A stretch of 64,000 nt of DNA from Hydrogenophaga sp. (GTDB taxonomy: Bacteria; Pseudomonadota; Gammaproteobacteria; Burkholderiales; Burkholderiaceae_C), in assembly GCF_014773545.1 (NCBI RefSeq), contig NZ_SDDV01000004.1, forward strand, positions 62,001 to 126,000. Reading direction: 5' to 3'. The translations under genes were made by a program, and so were the position numbers. A model generated the notes under the pieces. It was not told where the DNA came from, searched no databases, and saw nothing but the letters and a program-made list of their open reading frames with translations. This document shows positions 19,701 to 27,411 of this stretch, piece by piece (position 1 is the stretch's first letter; each line of letters opens with the position of its first letter).

Positions 19701-22700
19701 GCAGGTGTCGATGCCCCCTTCCTGGGCGCCCTGAGCGACGAGCAGGTCCGCGTCGTTGGCCCGCTGTGCATCGGTATCAAGCTCTACAACGTCTACCTGA
19801 ACGAGGCAGACGAGTGGTCGCGACGCCTGTGCACCGCACTCGACGAAGCCGCACTCGAGCCGCAGGAGGCCTTGCCTGCCGAGGCCGAGGCGCTGGCGCA
19901 TTCGCTGGCCGGCAGTTCGGCGGCGGTCGGGTTTGACGGCTTATCCCAGCTTGCGCGCGCGCTCGAGCACGCGCTGGAGTCGGTCGGCATGCGTCAGCAA
20001 GCCGGTGCGGCGCTCAACGCCGAAATGACCGACTTGTTCGTTGCGGCGGCGCAAGAGATTCACGCTCTGTTGCACCAGTTTGCCGCCGGTTTTCTCAAGC
20101 AGCCAAAGCCTGAATTGCTGGCCGCGCTGCAGCGCGTGCTGCAGCAAGAGCTGCCCGCGGCAGCAGGCACGCCGACGACAGCCGCCGCGCCAGAGCCAGA
20201 GCCAGAGCCAGAGCGTGCCGCGCTGCCACCGACTCCACAGCTCTTGTCGGCCTCTGGCGGCGCGCCAAGCGCGCTTGCAAGCGAAGTCCAAACGCCTATC
20301 CCGCAGCCCGCGCTTGCACGGACGGTCCACGCAGACGCGCCGCGAGCTGCGGCGCGGCAGGTGCAGGACATTGACGACGACATCGACGTCAGCGACACGA
20401 TAGACGTCGACTTGTTCCCCATTTTCGCCGACGAAGCACAGGAACTGTTGCCGCGCCTGGCCGCTGCTTTGCGTCAGTGGAAGGCGCAGCCGGACCACAG
20501 CATCGCCCGTGCCGAGGTATTGCGCCATCTGCACACCCTCAAGGGCAGTGCTCGTCTGGCCGGTGCCTTGCGACTGGGTGAGATGGCGCACCGGCTTGAG
20601 ACCTTGGCCGAGCGGCTCGGGTCTGAACTGCAGCCGGATACCGATCTGGAGCCTTTGCAAACGGCGTTTGACGCGATCGACGCCCGCTTCAACTGGCTGC
20701 GCCGCAGCGATTCCGAGTCGCCCGGGGTGCTCCTGGTCGTTCCCGAGCAGCCCAGCGCTGCGGTCGCTGCGGCCGTTGCGGTCGCACCCCTTTCGGCGCT
20801 GGCCGGCCTGCCGTTGGCGCAAGCGCCCGCCACCGTGAGTGCGCGCCCCGGTGCAGCGGTGCGCGTGCGCCCAGAACTGCTGGATCGGTTGGTCAACCAG
20901 ACTGGCGAACTCATCAGCAGTCGCGCGCGCATGGAGTCTGAACTGCTGAGTCTGCGCGGGTCGCTGCAAGACCTGAGCGGCAATCTGGAGCGCTTGCGCC
21001 ATCAACTGCGCGAGATCGAGCTGCAGGCCGAAACGCAGATGCAGTCGCGGCTGGCACAGGCGCGCGACGCCGAGCTGTCGTTTGACCCGCTGGAGTTTGA
21101 CCGCTTCACCCGGGTGCAAGAACTCACCCGCATGATGGCCGAGTCGGTCAGCGACGTGGCCACCGTGCAGCGCAACCTGCAGCGCGCCGCGCAGAGCACA
21201 GAAGACAGTCTGGTGGCGCAGGCGCGGCTGACGCGCGAGCTGCAGCGCGACCTGTTGCGCACCCGCATGGTGGAATTCGAAGGCATTTCCGAACGCCTGT
21301 ACCGCGTGGTGCGACAAGCCGCCAAGGAAACGGGTAAGCAGGTGAGGCTAGACATCAGCGGCGGCGGTATCGAAATGGATCGCGGCGTGCTCGACCGCAT
21401 GACCACCGCTTTTGAGCACTTGCTGCGCAACAGCGTGGTGCACGGCATCGAGTTGCCCGAAGTCAGGCGGGCGGCGGGCAAAGCGGCCGAGGGACGCATA
21501 GACATCATGCTCAAACACGAGCTCAACGACGTATCGGTCGTGTTCCAGGACGACGGCGCCGGCTTGGACCTGGCGCTGCTGCGCGAGAAGGCCGAGGCCC
21601 AAGGCTTCATTGTGCCGGGCGCGCCCTTGAGCGATCAACAGGCGGCCGATCTGGTGTTTGCCTGCGGGCTGAGCACCGTGGCCCAAGTCACGGCGCTGGC
21701 CGGCCGCGGCGTCGGCATGGACGTGGTGCGCTCCGAAGTGATAGCGCTGGGCGGACGCATCGAGACCGGCTCCCAGGCGGGGCTGGGTACGCGCTTCAAG
21801 TTGGTGCTGCCGCTGACCACCGCTGTCACGCAGGTGGTGATGTTGCGCGCCGGGGAGCTCACACTGGGTGTGCCTTCGCATCTGGTCGAGTTGGTGCGCC
21901 GCATCAGCAGCACCGAGTTGGCTCAGGCCTACGCCAGCGCTACGCTGCGCGCGGGCGAGCAAGAGCTGGCGTTTTACTGGGCCGGCGCCTTGTTGCAGTC
22001 GTCGCCGCATTCGTATCAGACCCCTGGGCGCAGCCATGCGGTGGTGATTTTCCGCAGTGCTGCGCAGCGCGTGGCGCTGCACGTCGATGAGGTGCTGGGC
22101 AACCAGGAAGTGGTGGTGAAAAACCTCGGGCCGCAGTTGGCGCGTTTGCCTGGGCTGGCCGGCATCGCCTCGCTGGCATCGGGTGCGGTGGCTCTGATCT
22201 ACAACCCGGTGGCGCTGGCCGCTGTGTATGGCAGCCGGGTGCCCGCCTGGGTGCACAACCAGCAGCCGTCGGCCGTGCCGCACAGACGGGCCGAGTCGTC
22301 AGCCGCTTCGGTGCCGAGTTCGGTGCCGCTGGTGCTGGTGGTAGACGACTCGATCACCGTGCGCCGCGTCACGCAGCGACTGCTGCTGCGCGAGGGCTAT
22401 CGGGTCGCTCTGGCCGCCGACGGTCTGCAAGCGATCGAACGCATGCAGCAAGAGCGCCCGACGGTGGTCTTGTCTGACATCGAGATGCCGCGCATGGATG
22501 GCTTCGATCTGGTGCGCAACATTCGCAACGACCCCCGGCTGGCGGCCCTGCCGGTGATCATGATCACCTCGCGCATGGCCGAAAAGCACCGGGAACACGC
22601 CCGCGCCCTGGGGGTTGACCATTACCTGGGCAAACCTTATGCGGAGGACGAGTTGCTGGGCCTGCTGGCGCATTACGTGCACCACGCCGCGCTGGCGGGC

Positions 22701-22703
22701 TGA
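16779..22703 (+). CDS. pilL: CheA-type hybrid histidine kinase PilL/ChpA
   Basis: At 1974 residues this is the central kinase of the pilus chemosensory system. The first 700 residues match no simple catalytic motif. Three histidine phosphotransfer motifs follow: FHTLKGSSRMVG (His near 749), AHSLAGSSAAVG (near 1041) and LHTLKGSARLAG (near 1251). Then come a CheA dimerisation/P3 region (RVRPELLDRLVNQTGEL), an ATPase domain with HLLRNSVVHGIE (near 1547) and GRGVGMDVV, a CheW-like domain, and a C-terminal receiver (VVDDS near 1854, phospho-Asp near 1900 in LSDIEMPRMDG). ATG 16779 was chosen; M at 16791 is an alternative. Linkers are Pro/Glu/Ala-rich. Confidence 0.93.
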   Translation: MHAIMLDTATDSLPPDAPLVDLGPLAWVFDELRKSLEAANKAVQRFVREAEQARLGDLAALDPAPLRLARQQLHQAVGALEAVGLGAPSQVLRAMEAAVQAFVQRPGTCTAQAASTIERASFALIEYLQAMLNQVPVPPVALFVQYREVQELAGAERVHPADLWPFEQHGLNVAPPQGLAPLRCEASLRPQFDRLVLQLVKNTDIASAQQLVGICARLSAGADVPRGQTFWRVAAAFFEAQEQQLLPLDVFVKRATSRILLQFASCARGQTQVSETLLHDLLFFCAQAGGARLAAGSQLQAVQQAFGIESVPVADYQRATLGRFDPALLLKARKRIVAAKEAWSLYAGGDAGRVRAVVEQLGLVADSLLKLHPASTALARSLVRASEQAAREAPSVRTELAMEVATTTLYLEAAFEDFDPDAASMTERTQALAVRLEQVLAGAPAQPLQAWMEQLYRRVSERQTMGSVVGELKVSLAQTEKLLDQFFRKPQEKAGLNLALSQLAQMRGVLSVLGLEQAVQAVTRMRASVEQMLDTEVDQTLACQAGTFEQLGKNLSALGFLVDMLNYQPALAKKLFVFNAEQGELLSLVGQSHSPESAPLAAQQEAQFIGAALERVVDGVVDGAPEGLDLVELSQGLDTPASQVSQAEQAEQGERARAAQHAAQAVVQADAGAASLALVGLEHVAQPLTGRVSQTSAELAAPSGPPEDDLLHIFLEEAREVLASGLQAVRRLRHQKADLEGLSTLRRAFHTLKGSSRMVGLSEFGEAAWAMEQLLNTVLAERHPAESEMIDLSEQALQALSCWVQDIVDGSAAHWHAQAFCDSALAWRTQASYQALLLPHRTEPQQAAPAPPSDALLSSELEVGELDAAAAALFFPDPGFEPDFPPEQVPADPAARQQGPERVDVPACEDGPLQGSDDERSDSEPEPSPLLQEIDFDRLLELSVEVPPPAAAVEDAGAAALPQTEQQAGSPAPLAGVDAPFLGALSDEQVRVVGPLCIGIKLYNVYLNEADEWSRRLCTALDEAALEPQEALPAEAEALAHSLAGSSAAVGFDGLSQLARALEHALESVGMRQQAGAALNAEMTDLFVAAAQEIHALLHQFAAGFLKQPKPELLAALQRVLQQELPAAAGTPTTAAAPEPEPEPERAALPPTPQLLSASGGAPSALASEVQTPIPQPALARTVHADAPRAAARQVQDIDDDIDVSDTIDVDLFPIFADEAQELLPRLAAALRQWKAQPDHSIARAEVLRHLHTLKGSARLAGALRLGEMAHRLETLAERLGSELQPDTDLEPLQTAFDAIDARFNWLRRSDSESPGVLLVVPEQPSAAVAAAVAVAPLSALAGLPLAQAPATVSARPGAAVRVRPELLDRLVNQTGELISSRARMESELLSLRGSLQDLSGNLERLRHQLREIELQAETQMQSRLAQARDAELSFDPLEFDRFTRVQELTRMMAESVSDVATVQRNLQRAAQSTEDSLVAQARLTRELQRDLLRTRMVEFEGISERLYRVVRQAAKETGKQVRLDISGGGIEMDRGVLDRMTTAFEHLLRNSVVHGIELPEVRRAAGKAAEGRIDIMLKHELNDVSVVFQDDGAGLDLALLREKAEAQGFIVPGAPLSDQQAADLVFACGLSTVAQVTALAGRGVGMDVVRSEVIALGGRIETGSQAGLGTRFKLVLPLTTAVTQVVMLRAGELTLGVPSHLVELVRRISSTELAQAYASATLRAGEQELAFYWAGALLQSSPHSYQTPGRSHAVVIFRSAAQRVALHVDEVLGNQEVVVKNLGPQLARLPGLAGIASLASGAVALIYNPVALAAVYGSRVPAWVHNQQPSAVPHRRAESSAASVPSSVPLVLVVDDSITVRRVTQRLLLREGYRVALAADGLQAIERMQQERPTVVLSDIEMPRMDGFDLVRNIRNDPRLAALPVIMITSRMAEKHREHARALGVDHYLGKPYAEDELLGLLAHYVHHAALAG

Positions 22704-22729
22704 GCGGCCAAGCGCGCAGCGCGTGGTCT

Positions 22730-23161
22730 TCAGTCAGGCGGGTTCAGGGCGTCGTTCGGGATCGGACGGGGCTTGCCCTGCGCGTCGACGGCTACGTAAG
22801 TCAGGCTGGCTTCGGTCACCTTGACGTAGCGGCCCTGGGCCGAAAAGCGTTCGGCAAAGACCTCGACCTGGACCGTGATCGAGCTGTTGCCGACGCGGCT
22901 GACGTGGGCGAAAAAGCTCAGGATGTCGCCCACCCGCACCGGCTGCTTGAAAATGAACTGGTTGACCGCCACCGTGACAAAACGCCCGCGCACGTAGCGT
23001 GCCGGCAGCACGGCGCCAGCCAGGTCGACCTGCGCCATCACCCAGCCGCCGAAAATATCGCCGTTCGGGTTGCAGTCGGCCGGCATCGGAATGACTTTGA
23101 GCACCAGTTCGCGGTCGTGCGGCAGGCTGGTTTGGGCGTTCGGGTGGGGTTGGCTGGACAT
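22730..23161 (-). CDS. yciA: YciA-type acyl-CoA thioesterase
   Basis: A 143-residue single hotdog-fold thioesterase. The catalytic segment MPADCNPNGDIFGGWVMAQ, with its Asp, and the following VDLAGAV helix match E. coli YciA closely, as does VAVDAQGKPRPIP at the C-terminus. YciA hydrolyses a wide range of acyl-CoAs in the cytoplasm. ATG 23161 was chosen from the position of the domain. It is convergent with pilL and divergent from the Atm1-type exporter, with 37 bases between the two starts. Confidence 0.92.
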   Translation of the reverse strand: MSSQPHPNAQTSLPHDRELVLKVIPMPADCNPNGDIFGGWVMAQVDLAGAVLPARYVRGRFVTVAVNQFIFKQPVRVGDILSFFAHVSRVGNSSITVQVEVFAERFSAQGRYVKVTEASLTYVAVDAQGKPRPIPNDALNPPD

Positions 23162-23198
23162 GGGCACAATCGGTGGACAATGGTTCCGATTGTCCCGC

Positions 23199-25052
23199 AT
23201 GCGCCAAGACCGCAGTTCGCCCGCACCTGAGGGTCCTGACGCCACCTTGCTGCGCAGCGCCAGCGCTGCCAGGGCCGCGCGCCGCAGCGACTGGGACACA
23301 CTCAAGCGTCTGTTGCCTTACCTGTGGCAGTACAGGCTGCGCGTGCTGCTGGCGTTGGGCTTCATGGTGGCGGCCAAGATGGCCAACGTCAGCGTGCCCT
23401 TGCTGCTCAAGCAACTGGTCGACGGCATGAACATTGCGCCTGGCAGCGCGCAGGCGCTGCTGGTGGTGCCGGTGGGCCTGTTGCTGGCGTACGCCGGCTT
23501 GCGTTTGTCCACTGCCGTATTCACCGAGCTGCGCGAACTGGTGTTTGCCAAGGCCACCGAAGGCGCGACGCGCAGCATCGCCTTGCAGGTGTTTGGCCAT
23601 TTGCATGCACTCAGTCTGCGCTTTCACTTGGAGCGCCAGACCGGCGGCATGACGCGCGACATCGAACGCGGCACGCGCGGCGTGCAGTCGCTCATCTCCT
23701 ACTCGCTCTACAGCGTGCTGCCGACCTTGATCGAAGTTGCCCTGGTGCTGGCGCTGCTGGGCACCTTGTTCGACCTGGGCTACGTCTGGATCACGCTGCT
23801 TGCCCTGCTGGTCTACATCAGCTACACCGTGCTGGTGACCGAATGGCGCATGAAGCTGCGGCGCGAAATGAACGCGTACGAGTCCGTCAGCCAAAGCCGC
23901 GCGATCGACTCCTTGCTCAACTACGAAACGGTCAAATACTTCAACAACGAGGCCTTCGAGGCGCGCCGCTACGACGCTGCACTGGAGCAGTTGCGCCGCG
24001 CGCGCATCAAGACACAGACCACTTTGTCCATGCTCAACGCCGGCCAGCAACTGGTGATTGCGGTCGCGCTGCTGCTGATGCTCTGGCGCGCCACCCAGGG
24101 CGTGGCCGAGGGCCGGTTGACGCTGGGCGATCTGGTGATGGTCAATGCCTTCATGATCCAGCTCTACATTCCGCTGGGCTTTCTGGGCGTGCTGTACCGC
24201 GAAATCAAGCAAAGTCTGACCGATTTGGACCGGATGTTTTCCTTGCTCGAGCAAGAGCGAGAAGTCGCCGATCGAGCGGGCGCGCCGGCGCTGCTGTGCC
24301 GCGGCGCGCCGACGCTGCGCTTTGAGAACGTGCGTTTTTCCTACGAACCAGGGCGAGAAATCCTGCATGGCCTGAGCTTTGAAATTCCAGCCGGGCAGAC
24401 GGTGGCCGTGGTCGGCCCCTCGGGTGCGGGAAAGTCCACTCTGGCGCGCCTGCTCTACCGCTTCTACGACGTCAGCAACGCCGCACAAGGTGGGCGCATC
24501 TGCATCGACGGGCAAGACATTCGCGCTGTCACGCAGGCCAGTCTGCGCCAGGCGATCGGTATCGTGCCGCAGGACACGGTGTTGTTCAACGACAGCATCG
24601 AATACAACATCCGGTACGGCCGCCCCGAGGCCGGCCACGCCGAGGTGGTGCAGGCGGCGCAGGCGGCGCACATTCACGACTTCATCAGCAAACTGCCGCT
24701 GGGCTATGACACCATCGTGGGCGAGCGCGGCCTCAAGCTCTCAGGGGGTGAGAAGCAGCGGGTGGCGATCGCCCGCACCTTGTTGAAAAATCCGCCCATC
24801 ATGATTTTCGATGAGGCCACTTCGGCGCTGGATTCGGCCAACGAGCGCGCTATCCAGGCCGAACTCAGAAACGCAGCGCGCGACAAGACCACGCTGGTGA
24901 TTGCACACCGACTGTCCACCGTGGTCGACGCGCACGAGATTTTGGTGCTCGAGCGCGGCCAGATCACAGAGCGTGGCACGCATGCGGCGCTGCTGGATCA
25001 GGGCGGGGTTTACGCCGGCATGTGGGCGCTGCAGCAAGCGGCCAGCGCGTAG
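23199..25052 (+). CDS. Atm1/HMT1-type ABC exporter (fused permease-ATPase)
   Basis: A 617-residue half-transporter. Six transmembrane helices occupy about 40-320, with the Atm1-family segment SLLNYETVKYFNNE in the cytoplasmic loop. The ATPase domain (about 365-605) has Walker A (GPSGAGKSTL), signature motif LSGGEKQRVAIART, Walker B (IMIFDEATSALDS) and the H-loop AHRLST. Relatives (mitochondrial Atm1, bacterial NaAtm1) export glutathione-linked or metal-thiolate compounds. The YETVKYF motif places it in this group, but the substrate is inferred. ATG 23199 is the first start upstream of the charged N-terminal tail. Confidence 0.9.
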   Translation: MRQDRSSPAPEGPDATLLRSASAARAARRSDWDTLKRLLPYLWQYRLRVLLALGFMVAAKMANVSVPLLLKQLVDGMNIAPGSAQALLVVPVGLLLAYAGLRLSTAVFTELRELVFAKATEGATRSIALQVFGHLHALSLRFHLERQTGGMTRDIERGTRGVQSLISYSLYSVLPTLIEVALVLALLGTLFDLGYVWITLLALLVYISYTVLVTEWRMKLRREMNAYESVSQSRAIDSLLNYETVKYFNNEAFEARRYDAALEQLRRARIKTQTTLSMLNAGQQLVIAVALLLMLWRATQGVAEGRLTLGDLVMVNAFMIQLYIPLGFLGVLYREIKQSLTDLDRMFSLLEQEREVADRAGAPALLCRGAPTLRFENVRFSYEPGREILHGLSFEIPAGQTVAVVGPSGAGKSTLARLLYRFYDVSNAAQGGRICIDGQDIRAVTQASLRQAIGIVPQDTVLFNDSIEYNIRYGRPEAGHAEVVQAAQAAHIHDFISKLPLGYDTIVGERGLKLSGGEKQRVAIARTLLKNPPIMIFDEATSALDSANERAIQAELRNAARDKTTLVIAHRLSTVVDAHEILVLERGQITERGTHAALLDQGGVYAGMWALQQAASA

Positions 25053-25184
25053 CGGGCCGGGCTTGTGCCGGGCCGGCATAAAACAGCGAATTGATCTTGC
25101 CCGCGCGGCACAAAGTGCGGGCTACTCGCATACACTTAACCGCTGCTGCCAGCAGGCTTTCGTGTTGCTCCCAACTGAATATCC

Positions 25185-26264
25185 ATGTCCCTCATTCCCG
25201 CCACCATCCTCACCGGTTTTCTGGGTTCGGGCAAAACCACCTTGCTCAAGCGCGTGCTGAGCGAGGCGCACGGCCAGAAGATCGCGGTGATCGAAAACGA
25301 GTTCGGCGAAGAAAACATAGACCACGAGATTTTGGTCGCCGACACGAACGAAAACATCATTCAGATGAGCAACGGCTGCATCTGCTGCACCATTCGCGAA
25401 GACTTGCGCGCCACCTTGCAAGACCTGGCGCAGCGGCGACGCAAAGGCGAGCTCGATTTTGAGCGCGTGGTGATCGAAACCACCGGCTTGGCCGATCCGG
25501 GGCCGGTGGCGCAGACGTTCTTCATGGACGACGAGGTCGCCGAGCAGTATCTGCTTGATTCCATCCTGACGCTGGTAGACGCCAAGCACGCCGCCGAGCA
25601 GCTCAACGAACGCCAGGAAGCGCGCCGACAAGTCGGCTTCGCCGACCAGATTTTCATCAGCAAAGCCGACCTGGTGAGTGCGGCTGAGCTCGACGCGCTC
25701 ACCCATCGCCTCAAGCACATGAATCCGCGCGCACCGATGCGCGCGGTGCATTTCGGCGCGGTAGCACTCAGCGAGGTGTTCGATCTGCGCGGCTTCAACC
25801 TGAATGCCAAGCTCGACATAGACCCCGATTTTTTGCGCGCGCTCGAGCATGAGCATGAGCACCCCCCGCATGAGCACGCGCACGGCGCGCACTCTCAGCA
25901 CGAGACGCCTTGTTCGCACCCGTCACATCAGGACGGCCACGCTGCTGCGCACCACCACCATCACGACGACGATGTCAAGAGCTTCGTCTATCGCGCCAGC
26001 AGGCCATTCAACCCGGCCAAGCTGGAAGATTTTCTGGGCGCCATCGTGCAGGTCTATGGGCCGCGCATGTTGCGTTACAAAGGTGTACTCGACATGGATG
26101 GCACCGAGTGCAAGGTGATTTTCCAGGGCGTGCACCAGCTCATGGGCAGCGACCTCGGCGCGCCCTGGGCCCCGGGCGAAGAGCGCGTGAGCAAAATGGT
26201 GTTCATCGGCATTGATTTGCCGCGCGACATACTGGTACAGGGCTTGGATCAGGCTTTGCTCTGA
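25185..26264 (+). CDS. CobW/COG0523-family metal-chaperone GTPase with histidine-rich segment
   Basis: A 359-residue GTPase of the CobW/YeiR/ZNG1 group. Walker A is GFLGSGKTTL (residues 11-20); the metal-binding CxCC motif is C65-I-C67-C68; guanine recognition is SKAD. Residues about 220-265 are exceptionally rich in His, Glu and Asp, including five consecutive His, ahead of the C-terminal CobW_C domain. Such proteins deliver zinc, cobalt or other metals to client enzymes. The His run suggests zinc or nickel buffering, but the metal is inferred. The next gene downstream is a DksA-family regulator. Confidence 0.9.
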   Translation: MSLIPATILTGFLGSGKTTLLKRVLSEAHGQKIAVIENEFGEENIDHEILVADTNENIIQMSNGCICCTIREDLRATLQDLAQRRRKGELDFERVVIETTGLADPGPVAQTFFMDDEVAEQYLLDSILTLVDAKHAAEQLNERQEARRQVGFADQIFISKADLVSAAELDALTHRLKHMNPRAPMRAVHFGAVALSEVFDLRGFNLNAKLDIDPDFLRALEHEHEHPPHEHAHGAHSQHETPCSHPSHQDGHAAAHHHHHDDDVKSFVYRASRPFNPAKLEDFLGAIVQVYGPRMLRYKGVLDMDGTECKVIFQGVHQLMGSDLGAPWAPGEERVSKMVFIGIDLPRDILVQGLDQALL

Positions 26265-26474
26265 ACTCCAGACCGCAAGAAGGAACGTATCGTGCTCTTT
26301 GTCTCGCTGCTCCAACAACTGGGGTTTCCCTCGGGTGCTGTTTTGTCTGCCAGCCCGTCGCCATCGTTAGAATCGCGGCCCAAGTCACCAGCGCCATCAG
26401 CCCTCGTGCAAGATGCCCCGTTTGCTGTCTCAACCCCAGAGCCGACGCCCCCAGGTGCGCACAGGAGATCCGTT

Positions 26475-27368
26475 GTGAAAATCCCGGCCAGCCCGAACAC
26501 CAAAAAAAGCCCAGCCACATCCGTTGCGGCAGAGGTCGAGATGGTCGCTGCTGACCCGGGCGTGCCGTCGACTCCAGCCGCCGCTGCCACGCGGCCGAAA
26601 AAAGCGGCCCATGCGCCGACGGTAAAAGCTGCAACGGCGCCTGGGCGCGCAGCCGGCAGCGCATCCCCTGTCTTGGCCCCGTCGGAGCCAGCGCTGGCTG
26701 CCAGCCCTGCCGCTGCGGCCGAAGCCGCAGCGCTGTCGTCGTTCGAGCCTACGCCGCGGCCGCTGGGCAAGCGGGCGGCAAAAAAAATCATGCTCGAGCA
26801 GATGACGCAGGCTGCTGTGCTGCCGACCCATGCCGCCAATGCCGCCAAGGCCACTTTTTCCACCATGAATTCACGTGCTTCGATGATCCCTGCCGCATTC
26901 ACCCCTGCGCTTCCGAAAGACCTGCTGCGGGCCGACAATTGGAAAAGCCTACCGCTTGAGCAGTTGACCGATCAAGACGTGCTCGCCATGCCGGACAGCG
27001 AATACATGAGCGAATTGCAACTGGCGTTCTTTCGCCGCAAGCTCTGTCAGCTCAAAGACGGCATCTTGGCCAACGCCGGTGAAACCACCGAACATCTGCG
27101 TGAGGATGCGGCCGTGGTGCCCGATCCGGCCGACCGCGCCACCATTGAGGAAGAGCACGCGCTGGAGCTGCGAACCCGCGACCGCGAGCGCAAGCTGCTG
27201 AAAAAGATCGAGCAAGCGATTGCCCGCATCGACTCGGGTGACTACGGTTATTGTGACGAAACCGGCGAGATCATAGGCGTGGGCCGCCTGATTGCGCGTC
27301 CGACCGCCAGTTTGTCGCTCGAAGCGCAGCAGCGTCGCGAGCTCAAGCAAAAGATGTTTGGCGACTGA
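26475..27368 (+). CDS. dksA: DksA/TraR-family RNA polymerase-binding factor, zinc-finger-depleted, long N-terminus
   Basis: DksA binds the RNA polymerase secondary channel and acts with ppGpp. This 297-residue form has a disordered Ala/Pro/Lys-rich N-terminus (about 1-150), then a coiled-coil domain whose tip keeps the functional DxxDxA motif as DPADRA. The C-terminal zinc-finger region keeps only the first Cys (C260); the other three positions are Thr, Ser and Ala (YCDETGEIIGVGRLIARPTASLS). Betaproteobacterial DksA proteins are often cysteine-poor. The start is GTG 26475, with CAGGAG 8 bases upstream; the same frame is open to 26292, so a longer product is possible. Confidence 0.85.
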   Translation: MKIPASPNTKKSPATSVAAEVEMVAADPGVPSTPAAAATRPKKAAHAPTVKAATAPGRAAGSASPVLAPSEPALAASPAAAAEAAALSSFEPTPRPLGKRAAKKIMLEQMTQAAVLPTHAANAAKATFSTMNSRASMIPAAFTPALPKDLLRADNWKSLPLEQLTDQDVLAMPDSEYMSELQLAFFRRKLCQLKDGILANAGETTEHLREDAAVVPDPADRATIEEEHALELRTRDRERKLLKKIEQAIARIDSGDYGYCDETGEIIGVGRLIARPTASLSLEAQQRRELKQKMFGD

Positions 27369-27411
27369 GTCCCATTCGGCCTCTACGGTTTTGGTTTTCC
27401 CCTGACGCTCC

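Noticed and set aside
25096-25125. GCCCGC/GCGGGC hairpin between the Atm1-type exporter and the CobW gene as a terminator
   Set aside because: Short stem, no T-tract; could be chance in GC-rich DNA.
26343-26373. Promoter for dksA (TTGTCT and TAGAAT)
   Set aside because: The 19-base spacing and poor -35 match are not enough to report as a feature.
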